This document shows positions 10,500 through 17,499 of a stretch of DNA of 64,000 bases, piece by piece. How positions within the stretch are numbered: position 1 is the first letter of the stretch; each line of letters begins with the position of its first letter. Source of the stretch: Allocoleopsis franciscana PCC 7113 (GTDB taxonomy: Bacteria > Cyanobacteriota > Cyanobacteriia > Cyanobacteriales > Coleofasciculaceae); contig NC_019738.1 in assembly GCF_000317515.1 (NCBI RefSeq), positions 5,606,001-5,670,000 on the forward strand, written 5' to 3'. Position numbers and translations under genes: made by a program. A model generated the notes under the pieces. It was not told the origin of the DNA. It worked only from the letters and a program-made list of their open reading frames with translations, and ran no database searches.

Positions 10500-10604
10500 A
10501 AAGTAAAGAAGTTAAGAATCGTTCGTTTATTACTAACAACTAACAACCAACGGCTTAAAGTTCAAGACGGAAGTTTTTGCTGCTCTACAAAATTTAGAGT
10601 AGCT

Positions 10605-11018
10605 TCATGGAGTATTGGCACTCAGTAGGCTTAAGACAAAGAGGGTGGCACTGCAAGCTGAGCCGATGGCGTACATGAGCGATCGGGCTAAGGGGATGTC
10701 AAGGATATAAAAAACTGAGTATAGCGTTCGGGCAATGAGAAACGCGATCGCAGATCCCACCGCTAAGGATGAGTGTTGTCCCGTCACATAAGCCATCAGT
10801 GCCGCTGCCGTGAAAATCATAAAGGCTTCAAACGAGTTCTGATGTGCCCAGGTCGCACGCTGAGCATAGGGAGGTAACTTGTCAAACATCGCACGCGGCG
10901 CACTCAGGTCATATCCCACCTGAACACGCCCAGATGCGACGACCAGAAACGGCAGATAAATGAGTGCTGCCGCTGCGACAATACAGTAAAGCAGAATTAC
11001 AGAATCCTGTAGATTCAT
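10605..11018 (-). CDS. MAPEG family membrane protein
   Basis: A 137-residue protein with four hydrophobic helices in the pattern of the MAPEG family (membrane-associated proteins of eicosanoid and glutathione metabolism). The second helix region holds RATWAHQNSFEAFMIFTAAALMAY, the typical family core, and RTLYSVFYILDIPLARSLMYAIG follows. Substrate is unknown in bacteria. It starts 3 bases after the stop of the DrpA-like gene, so the two are probably cotranscribed, though no functional link is obvious. Confidence 0.88.
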   Translation of the reverse strand: MNLQDSVILLYCIVAAAALIYLPFLVVASGRVQVGYDLSAPRAMFDKLPPYAQRATWAHQNSFEAFMIFTAAALMAYVTGQHSSLAVGSAIAFLIARTLYSVFYILDIPLARSLMYAIGSACSATLFVLSLLSANTP

Positions 11019-11021
11019 AAT

Positions 11022-11525
11022 TTAGTCAAAGTAAAACAGAGTGACCAGCTTGCGCTGCTCTTCTGCGTCTTCGCAAGTTTTGAGCAGGGTTCGGCTGTCA
11101 TGAAACGCAAAGCAAATGAGCTGCTGACATCGGGAGACAATTTCCTGATTACACAGCGCACTGGCTTCACTGAGGGACAGATTATCGTTTTCTGGATTTT
11201 CCACCAAATGCATCACCAGCTCCAGCTGCTTGCGTGATTCTCGTGGCTGACGTTCTAGGCTTTGGGGCAAAATCACAGTGAGTAAGCTGGGGTCAGCACG
11301 CATGGCACCGCGAATGGCGGCGGCGTTTGTGCCGGTAGCCCCAGAAGTGATGATACGATTGCCCTCTAGAACTAGGGCGTAGCTCATCATCTCAATGAGG
11401 TTTTGATGAGTGATGGGAACGTGACGCGACCCTAAAAGCGCAATCCGCTTAGAACCCGTTTGCTGGATTGTCGCAAGCTCTTGCGCTAATGTATCGACAC
11501 CGACGATGTCTACTGATTGAGTCAA
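11022..11525 (-). CDS. DprA/Smf-like Rossmann-fold protein (DrpA-like)
   Basis: A 167-residue soluble protein with a lone Rossmann-like fold related to the DNA-processing DprA/Smf/LOG group. It has IALLGSRHVPITHQNLIEMM at the N-terminus and a glycine-rich ITSGATGTNAAAIRGAM loop (DprA: SGxAxGID), with ILPQSLERQPRES after it. In cyanobacteria such proteins are labelled 'DNA recombination-mediator protein A'. It lacks the DprA C-terminal winged helix, so a role in transformation is only suggested. It is the first gene of a pair with the MAPEG gene. Confidence 0.75.
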   Translation of the reverse strand: MTQSVDIVGVDTLAQELATIQQTGSKRIALLGSRHVPITHQNLIEMMSYALVLEGNRIITSGATGTNAAAIRGAMRADPSLLTVILPQSLERQPRESRKQLELVMHLVENPENDNLSLSEASALCNQEIVSRCQQLICFAFHDSRTLLKTCEDAEEQRKLVTLFYFD

Positions 11526-11686
11526 AGATGCCGTTTTTTAGCTGAACAACCCAGCTATTCTAACAGAAGCCGTCGCCATTAAGACGCAATAATTTAGGTT
11601 TTAGTTGCGGATTGCCTGCCAAAATTCGTCATTTTTTTTTATTTGCGTTTTGCCTGATGTCTGTGCTAACATTCTAAATTGTGTTC

Positions 11687-11760
<74 letters not shown>

Positions 11761-11804
11761 TTTACGTAATCATGCTGAAATTGATGATTGGTAAGGGTTT
11801 CAAG

Positions 11805-11870
11805 TGTCGATTGCCAAATTATTTGTCGTCGTTGTCAAATTAGTGTCATTTTGACAAATTGTTTGTCATC
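11805..11870 (+). repeat. CAST end, CRISPR side (terminal inverted repeat and TnsB-site motifs)
   Basis: The first 26 bases starting TGTCGATTGCCAAATTATTT are identical to the inverted opposite end. Further internal copies of the TTGTCAAATTA / TGACAAATT motif follow at about 11832-11848 and 11850-11868. This is the multi-site layout expected for TnsB binding at V-K ends. Confidence 0.9.
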
Positions 11871-11905
11871 GAGCTATAGCTTTTAAAGCAGCTATCTATA
11901 TATAG

Positions 11906-11936
11906 GGACACAACTGGACTCGCTTTCAACCCACCC
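11906..11936 (-). ncRNA. Delocalised homing crRNA: truncated repeat plus 17-nt tRNA-Val spacer
   Basis: On the minus strand, 11936-11923 reads GGGTGGGTTGAAAG, the 3' end of a V-K repeat. It is followed at once by a 17-base spacer (11922-11906) identical to the tRNA-Val 3' end. Shortened repeats with about 17-nt spacers against tRNA genes are the known chromosomal homing guides of V-K CASTs. Downstream bases (CTATATATAG...) do not match the tRNA, so the match ends at base 17. Confidence 0.9.
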
Positions 11937-12005
11937 TTTTCTAGAAATAGTTTTCGGCTTCTACGCTTTTTTCAACCCACCCCTAGGTGGGATGGTCGTT
12001 GAAAC
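11937..12005 (-). CRISPR. Minimal CRISPR array: one full 37-nt repeat and one 32-nt spacer
   Basis: The minus strand of 12005-11969 is a 37-nt repeat beginning GTTTCAACGACCATCCCACC and ending GGGTGGGTTGAAAA, closely resembling the ShCAST direct repeat as I recall it. A 32-nt spacer (11968-11937) follows, and then the truncated homing repeat. No second full repeat is present, so the array is reduced to one ordinary spacer plus the homing unit. The target of the ordinary spacer cannot be read from this window. Confidence 0.85.
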
Positions 12006-12149
12006 TCTTCCCACCTAGACCCTTGTCTACACTGCCCTTTCAGAAGCCTTTTTGACGGCTCCCGAAAATCCTTACTCAATCTCCTGGAAAACTAGAAGAT
12101 TGCTGGTTGCTGAAATTAGTGAAACCCAGATTAGACAAAGGTTTTGAAC

Positions 12150-12196
12150 TTTTGACGGTTCCCTGGGGATTTTGCCCCCGCTTTTAGCCGTCAAAA
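12150..12196 (-). terminator. Strong inverted repeat beyond the tracrRNA, likely terminator
   Basis: TTTTGACGGTT at 12150-12160 pairs with AGCCGTCAAAA at 12186-12196, with an inner G5/C4 stem. It lies just after the tracrRNA anti-repeat and is flanked by A/T runs on both sides. A tracrRNA terminator or processing hairpin is likely. A related TTTTTGACGGCTCC half occurs again at about 12049-12062. Confidence 0.55.
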
Positions 12197-12199
12197 AAT

Positions 12200-12424
12200 A
12201 TTTAGAGTGGATTCCTCCTTGCTCGGAGGTGATTGGGTAGCCACCACTGCGGAACCCGCACCCGTATTGCTGGGAGCGCACCTTATTCCTGTCCGAAGAC
12301 AGCAGCATCGGGGTGGGCAGCTACCAGGGTCAGAAAGCACAACTGTCTTCCAACAGTCAAACTAACCCTGATTTTTCACAGCTCAGCGGTTCGATTGAAC
12401 ATGAACTGCGGCGCTATTGCTTAT
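12200..12424 (-). ncRNA. V-K tracrRNA
   Basis: Downstream of cas12k on the same strand, this region carries blocks I recall from the ShCAST tracrRNA: AATAGCGCCGCAGTTCATG near the 5' end, then GGGTTAGTTTGACTGT, CTTTCTGACCCTGGTAGCTG, GATGCTGCTGTC and GGTGCGCTCCCAGCAATA. The anti-repeat AATCCACTC (12213-12205) can pair fully, with two G-U pairs, to GGGTGGGTT of the repeat. A possible promoter (TTGACC, 19-bp spacer, TAGAAT at 12436-12431) overlaps the end of cas12k. The ends are approximate. Confidence 0.88.
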
Positions 12425-12463
12425 TCAATTATTCTAATGTCAAGGTTCAAATATTGGTCAAAC

Positions 12464-14371
12464 TTAGGGGTTGAGACGGGAGTGATAAGCTGCGATCGCC
12501 ATTTCTTTTGCCTTTTCCTGGGGGCTGCCTCGGACAGGCTGTTGTCCTTGTTCGATTGAGATGCCTATCTTTGCTGCCTGAACCTGAATGTTCTCAATCA
12601 ATCTGCCGTAACTCCATTGATGAACATTAACCCGATACTGTTTGGCGTACTTTTGCTGTCCTTCGACATAACTGGGAATTTTTTGCTCAGCTCTAGTTTG
12701 AATCTCGCTGTGCACTAGCTCTCGCATATCTCCCAGCTTGGGAAGGACAATGCTGCCTGCCTGGTAGGTTTGAGCTAAGGTGACAATTTCTTTAGCCAAC
12801 AGTCGGTCTACATATTCCCCTAGCTCGGATTCCCCAAATTGATTAGAGGTAGCATTTTTCTGTGCTTTGTGGCGTTGGTGAGACTGGCGTTGTTTTTCTT
12901 GTCGTTGACGGTTGAAAAGTTTGTAGTTATCTCCGAGTAGTTGTCGGATGCTGCGGTAGGCGATCGCTTCGCCTGTAGTGCCATCTACGATCGCTGCTGT
13001 AGCGGGTTTCCCAAGGCCCAAGCTAATACCCACAGCAATGTGCGACCGCCCCTGATACAGAGGTTGGCTAGGACGAGGGAAGGGGTTATTGAGACGGGCG
13101 AGGGTGGAGTTTTTGCGCTTAATGAAAGCTTGTTGTTTGTCGTTAAGGTCGCCTTTCTCTTTCATTCTGGCAAGGGTTTTGGCGATATCATCGGCTTTCT
13201 CTTGACGCACTTGCTCAGTGCCTTCAGCCGTCCAAAGGCGAGTGTCTAGAGTGCAGTAGAGAGTCAGGTGATGGATGTTCCAAGCGTCGCCTTTTCCCTT
13301 CCCTAATGCCCAAGCAATCTGTCCTGAGCGCAGGGTAAACAAGCTACTGGAGTGCTGGTCTTTGCTCTCTCGCTTGATTTGTTGGTCTTCCAGGAAGCGT
13401 TGAAACCACTTGAGCTGGCGTTGGTCACAGTAGATTTGAAAGGTGTGTTCGCTCAAGCCGTTGAATTTTACGCAGAGGCGACCTTTGGAATTTTTGCTCC
13501 AGGTCAGGTCTTCGTTACTTTCATAAGTAACTGGAAAGGGGACAGACTGGGGTTTGGTTAAGAGCCTGTCTTGCCAAGAACGAGCTTGAGACTCATTTTC
13601 AGGGACGGTGCTAGTGGCAGCGATCAATGTCTCTAACCACTTTTCCCCGGTTAAGTTTCGACCTTTGGGAATACGGCTGGCTAGTTGTTCTTCTAACCTT
13701 GAAATCTTGATTTCAGTTTTGCGGCGGCGCTTGGCAAATTTTTCTTTGTCTTCCTCTTGGTCAGGAATTTTGCAGCCATTTTTGAGCAAGTAGCAGATGG
13801 CGTTCTTGGTCAGGAGGTCTTCTATATCGTCGTAAACCTGGAAGAGAGTTTTAGAGATACTGCGATTAGAGCCTAAGTCTTGGGGTTTCTTGCTCTTTTT
13901 GCCTTTGGTTTGAGTGGGTTGAGGCGACTCGTTCTTAGAGGTCAGGGGAACCAGGATTTCACTGGCTTTGGTGCGAATGACCTCTAGAGTACAACCGCTC
14001 TGGTTGACTAATTCCTCGTCGCTTTTGAGCATTCCTAACCAGCGCATCTGTCCCTCTAGTTTGCGCTGTAACCGTTGCTGCACCTTCAACCAAGATTTGT
14101 AGATGTAGTCTACCAGCGCGCTCGCAGAAGCATAAAAACGACCAGGCTGACCGATGAAGCGAGAATCAGTCCTGAGGGGTTCACACAGTTGTTTGATGAT
14201 GCCAGCAGGAATTTTGCGTTTTTGTCGCCAAGTCTCGAAATCAGGATGCTGACCGATTTGTTCGAGGAGTTCGTTAATTAGAGGCGTATTTCGTTCTGCC
14301 ATCAATGTCCAGATCTGGTGGCGAGTTGAAACGTTTGCAACTAGGCGGCATTGAATGGTGATTTGGCTCAT
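12464..14371 (-). CDS. cas12k: Cas12k, RNA-guided target selector of V-K CAST
   Basis: Cas12k binds the crRNA-tracrRNA and recognises a GTN PAM target without cutting, recruiting TniQ, TnsC and TnsB. The product is 635 residues, near the 639 of ShCas12k. It has a lysine-rich basic N-terminal half, and a degenerate RuvC-like core starts about residue 440 (HIAVGISLGLGKPATAAIVD). There the usual catalytic D of RuvC-I is replaced, as expected for this nuclease-dead family. The C-terminal RuvC relics include GSIVLPKLGDM and HQWSYGRLIENIQ. The ATG at 14371 lies 19 bases from the 28-bp operator-like motif and about 40 bases below a TATAAT. The tracrRNA follows directly. Identity rests on length, motifs and neighbourhood together. 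Confidence 0.95.
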   Translation of the reverse strand: MSQITIQCRLVANVSTRHQIWTLMAERNTPLINELLEQIGQHPDFETWRQKRKIPAGIIKQLCEPLRTDSRFIGQPGRFYASASALVDYIYKSWLKVQQRLQRKLEGQMRWLGMLKSDEELVNQSGCTLEVIRTKASEILVPLTSKNESPQPTQTKGKKSKKPQDLGSNRSISKTLFQVYDDIEDLLTKNAICYLLKNGCKIPDQEEDKEKFAKRRRKTEIKISRLEEQLASRIPKGRNLTGEKWLETLIAATSTVPENESQARSWQDRLLTKPQSVPFPVTYESNEDLTWSKNSKGRLCVKFNGLSEHTFQIYCDQRQLKWFQRFLEDQQIKRESKDQHSSSLFTLRSGQIAWALGKGKGDAWNIHHLTLYCTLDTRLWTAEGTEQVRQEKADDIAKTLARMKEKGDLNDKQQAFIKRKNSTLARLNNPFPRPSQPLYQGRSHIAVGISLGLGKPATAAIVDGTTGEAIAYRSIRQLLGDNYKLFNRQRQEKQRQSHQRHKAQKNATSNQFGESELGEYVDRLLAKEIVTLAQTYQAGSIVLPKLGDMRELVHSEIQTRAEQKIPSYVEGQQKYAKQYRVNVHQWSYGRLIENIQVQAAKIGISIEQGQQPVRGSPQEKAKEMAIAAYHSRLNP

Positions 14372-14389
14372 ACAGCGTAATGCTTTATT

Positions 14390-14417
14390 GGTTCAATAAA
14401 ACCATATGTGTATTATA
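14390..14417. promoter_or_regulatory. Likely CvkR operator / promoter between cas12k and cvkR
   Basis: This 28-bp motif (core CAATAAAACCATATGTGTA) shares 25 of 28 bases with the one before tnsB. On the minus strand it starts with TATAAT, a good -10 for cas12k. On the plus strand it contains TATTAT at 14411-14416, with TTGGTT 17 bp upstream, a possible cvkR promoter. A repressor bound here would cover both. Confidence 0.75.
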
Positions 14418-14441
14418 GCGGCCTTTGTAGAATCGTAATTG

Positions 14442-14870
14442 ATGCAAGAAACATTTTTTACGAGTAAACAGGCGGCTAAAATTACGGGCTGTACTCTCCG
14501 TCAGTTGCAATATTGGCGGGAGAAAGGGGTAGTTGTACCTGTAATTAGTGGAACTGGGACGGGACGGAGTCTTTATTACTCCCGGTCTGATTTGGTTGAG
14601 TTGGCGGTAATGGAATATTGGTTGAGTGTGGGATTGAGCTTTGATCTGGCGCGTCAATCTCTTAAGATGCTCAAGGACAAAGAGCCGGAGTTCTTTAATC
14701 CCGAAAAGGCAAGGCGTTGGATGTTGGCGTGGAATTCCAAGATGCGATCGCTTAAACTGTTGGAGTTTGATTTGGAAGACGCGATCGCGTCTCTGAAATC
14801 CGGTCAGCCTGTGATTCCCCTGTGGTTGGATGCGATTCATGAGGAGTTGACGAAAAGGTTGGTAGGGTAG
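14442..14870 (+). CDS. MerR-type regulator, CvkR-like repressor of the CAST
   Basis: A 142-residue protein with an N-terminal MerR winged helix-turn-helix (FTSKQAAKITGCTLRQLQYWREKGVVVPV). A wing follows (GRSLYYSRSDLVELAVMEYWLSVGLSFDLARQSLKML), and then a short C-terminal alpha-helical part with no metal-binding cysteines. Divergent MerR-type genes next to cas12k are the CvkR repressors of V-K CASTs, shown in Anabaena to repress CAST genes. I use the ATG at 14442, as a TTG lies one codon before it. The shared 28-bp motif upstream of cas12k and tnsB supports the same role here. It converges with the next gene, 23 bp away. Confidence 0.85.
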   Translation: MQETFFTSKQAAKITGCTLRQLQYWREKGVVVPVISGTGTGRSLYYSRSDLVELAVMEYWLSVGLSFDLARQSLKMLKDKEPEFFNPEKARRWMLAWNSKMRSLKLLEFDLEDAIASLKSGQPVIPLWLDAIHEELTKRLVG

Positions 14871-14893
14871 CTCATCGCAAATACTGGCGATAG

Positions 14894-16561
14894 TTATTGA
14901 TTAATCGATATCGATTGATGGAACCCATTCCCGTTCCCGTTTTTGTATTCCCTAGCCGAAGCCTCAAACGGTTCAACGTTCAAAGGCTTACCCATTGCGT
15001 TTCCGATCAAACTCATTAATGCCCTTGCCCGTGCAGCAAAAAATCCCTCAAAGTCATCTCGCCGCAGCATAGTTGGGTCAATAGCGTGCGATCGCAACAT
15101 ATCATTGAGTTTAGTAGGGAATATTCCTTCGCTCTCAAACTGTTTGAGGTAAAGCGAAGGGGGTTTGGAGCCGATTTTTTTGTTGGTACTGGCTGACAAG
15201 GGGGTGCGATTGACTAAGCAGTTGTAATATTTGGGTTCTATGCCTTGCTTTCTACACCAGGCAACAGGGAAGATGTGGTGCGATTCAACCCGTTGTTCAA
15301 AATAAAGTACATCGTTAATTTCTTCCCCCGTACTCCAATCAATTGCCCCTTGAAGCCGCAACAAAGCTGACAATCCTTGGTATACAGCACCGTAACGTTT
15401 TCTCACACCCAGCAGCCGATATACCGAAAAATCGGCAGAGGAAATAGTCGTTGGTGGTAAACCTCCTAACAGCCAGAAGGGAACTTCTAGTACGTCATGC
15501 GCTGCTCGCACTTCATGTCCACGGGTATACACTTCTCCAAACATCCCCGACCACAGCCAATGCCTTAATCGAGAACGAATCTGTTCGGATTCGGATTGCT
15601 TGCCCAGTAATGTTAAAATTGCCGTCAAAGCAACGAGCTGGATGGGGTAGGCTATGTCGATTGCGTCAAAGATTTTTTGAGAGTGCAGGAAGCGAGCCGC
15701 CTCTTCAAACCCTCTCATCACAGGGTCTGCCCATGTCTGGTATTCTTCGGGTGATACCTTTAAGGCTTCCATGCGCCGACAGCTAATCGCGGGTAACTTC
15801 TCACAATTCACATTTGCCAGGAGGGCTTTTTGGCGACGGGCATAAGAAGCTACCAAGCTAATGGCTTGAATAAAGTCAGTATTCCTCAAAGAACGTAAGA
15901 CTTTCAGGGACTTAAGGCGAGTCTCTCGACGCTTCCAATCATCTCTCAGGCTGAAGTTATCCGCACAGTAGCTAGCCGTCATGAGGTCGAAAAAATTCAG
16001 GTCGCATCCAGAAGTGTTGGTATCCTCGAAAACCTGGCAAACTGCCTCTTTTGGTAAAGACTCCCGCAGTTGAATGACGGGCATCTGGTAATGTTCAAAC
16101 TTTTTGAGGACTTCCAGCTCTAAGGTATCGAGGAGTTTGAGTTTTTCGCTATTGTATCCCCAAAATTTAGAGTATTTGCTTCTCCATTCCGAAAAAAAGA
16201 AGACTTTTGACAGGGGGAACAGTCCGATTAAATATTCTCGGCATGGCATAGAAATATCAATTACCCCATTAGATGTTTGGAGTTTTTTGGTTTCGGGTAG
16301 AGCAAGAATTGCTTCTCGGCGATCGCTATTTGGGTCGAGACATTTCTCAATATCCAGGTAGTACCATTTTTTGATGAGTTTTTGAGATTTTTGGTCTTTG
16401 ATGACAACAGGTTGCCCGGACAGTAACACCATAAATAGGGTGGTCAGGCGCTGCTGACCGTCGAGAATGAGTAAGTTAGGTGGTTGGGGTTCTGGTAGGG
16501 CGACACTATCGACAAGGCGGGGTTTGAATTGAACTTGATGGTTGCCTTGTTGGAGCATCAT
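14894..16561 (-). CDS. DUF262-DUF1524 (GmrSD-like) nuclease, probably 5'-truncated
   Basis: GmrSD-family proteins are type IV restriction-like enzymes against modified phage DNA. The N-terminal part holds the DUF262 motif ILDGQQRLTTLFMVLL at residues 32-47. The C-terminal HNH-like DUF1524 motif is ESHHIFPVAW near residue 430, followed by NCLVNRTPLSASTNKKIG. The only ATGs are at 16561 and 16558. In the same frame, upstream codons still encode VWDDSQIRRVLASVSLAYPI, which is conserved DUF262 sequence, until a TAG at 16634-16636. So the family's first tens of residues are missing or out of frame. It is probably inactive or decaying cargo, unless a non-standard start is used. Confidence 0.75.
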   Translation of the reverse strand: MMLQQGNHQVQFKPRLVDSVALPEPQPPNLLILDGQQRLTTLFMVLLSGQPVVIKDQKSQKLIKKWYYLDIEKCLDPNSDRREAILALPETKKLQTSNGVIDISMPCREYLIGLFPLSKVFFFSEWRSKYSKFWGYNSEKLKLLDTLELEVLKKFEHYQMPVIQLRESLPKEAVCQVFEDTNTSGCDLNFFDLMTASYCADNFSLRDDWKRRETRLKSLKVLRSLRNTDFIQAISLVASYARRQKALLANVNCEKLPAISCRRMEALKVSPEEYQTWADPVMRGFEEAARFLHSQKIFDAIDIAYPIQLVALTAILTLLGKQSESEQIRSRLRHWLWSGMFGEVYTRGHEVRAAHDVLEVPFWLLGGLPPTTISSADFSVYRLLGVRKRYGAVYQGLSALLRLQGAIDWSTGEEINDVLYFEQRVESHHIFPVAWCRKQGIEPKYYNCLVNRTPLSASTNKKIGSKPPSLYLKQFESEGIFPTKLNDMLRSHAIDPTMLRRDDFEGFFAARARALMSLIGNAMGKPLNVEPFEASAREYKNGNGNGFHQSISINQ

Positions 16562-16699
16562 GACAGCACCGATAGGGTATGCCAGAGAAACGCTAGCGAG
16601 GACGCGACGTATCTGGGAATCATCCCAAACAGACTACACCAATTCGTCTACAGGTTACATATGCCGCCTAAGCGAGTTGCAATTTATCAGTAAAGCGCT

Positions 16700-16933
16700 A
16701 TGGGCAAGAAAGGCAAAAAAAGTCGCAAGGGTGTTGGAGAAATGTATGACGAAGCTAAGGTAGATACGCTCCTGACTTTGACACCAACGGCGAGGAGTAA
16801 TTTAGACAAACAAGCCAAAGAGCTGGAAGTTAGCCGCAGTGAGGTAGTGGAACGCTTTGCCCGTGGTCTGCTCAATTCTCCAGGAGCAGTGGTACTTTCG
16901 GATGAGGAGAGGGCTGTCCTGGGAAAATCCTAA
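16700..16933 (+). CDS. Small ribbon-helix-helix-like protein
   Basis: A 77-residue basic protein. After a lysine-rich start comes VDTLLTLTPTARSNLDKQAK and ELEVSRSEVVERFARGLL, the strand-helix-helix rhythm of Arc/CopG-type DNA-binding proteins. Frame -1 from the GGGAAAA at about 16920-16926 continues as ILKQAIAQAQEELAGRGLFE and ends at a TGA near 17068. The present stop (16931-16933) may therefore result from a frameshift in a longer protein of about 120 residues. The role is unknown; it could be an antitoxin-like or regulatory cargo protein. Confidence 0.5.
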   Translation: MGKKGKKSRKGVGEMYDEAKVDTLLTLTPTARSNLDKQAKELEVSRSEVVERFARGLLNSPGAVVLSDEERAVLGKS

Positions 16934-17067
16934 AGCAGGCGATCGCTCAAGCACAGGAGGAACTGGCTGGGCGGGGTCTGTTTGAGGGTCAAAAAGCTTC
17001 TGGAGAGGAAGCGATTAATCTACAACAGCAGATTGACCAGTGGCAGTTGCTATTGGAGAAATTTGAT

Positions 17068-17499
17068 TGACTGTGGAGTGATTAGGTTGCTGGATGCGAT
17101 CGAAGCATCCAAGGGGCAGCTTCAAAATCAGGCGATCGCGCTTCAGATGTAGAACTCCAAAAACTTGCCCAACGGCTGGTTAAACCGGATGGTGAAGCGT
17201 GGGAGGAGGGGGAACTGGTGGATATTCGACTGGCTGAGGATTTGAAGCGGAGACGGCAGTAGAAGCGATCGCAAAAGTCAAAACGATAACTGAAAAGGCA
17301 AGTTTCAGCGATAGCGAACCGTAGAGTGTTCAGAATATAAGATATAAATTTATAAAATGCTACATTAATAAGTTTGCTCTATTTTTCCGTAGAGTTCAGA
17401 TTCTCTGATTGACGATAAGGTAAACTGATACCGAATTAGGTGTTTTTTGGAACATTTGTACTAAATAACATCGTCAAGACAAGCGACTCATCTCAGGTA
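17068..17499. other. Region between the small gene and hsdM, with coding remnants
   Basis: A plus-strand frame at about 17148-17262 encodes LQKLAQRLVKPDGEAWEEGE without a start codon and ends in a TAG. It is rich in GCGATCGC and looks like a gene remnant. After it comes AT-rich sequence that should hold the hsdM promoter. I cannot name a convincing -35/-10 pair. Confidence 0.35.

Noticed and set aside
12006-12048. A possible degenerate second CRISPR repeat (minus strand GGTCTAGGTGGGAAGAG) before the full repeat
   Set aside because: Only a few bases match the repeat's 3' end and the conserved GTTGAAA is missing, so it is not counted as a repeat.
12072-12559. Open frames on both strands over the tracrRNA region
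   Set aside because: They overlap the structured RNA and the cas12k end and have no conserved sequence.
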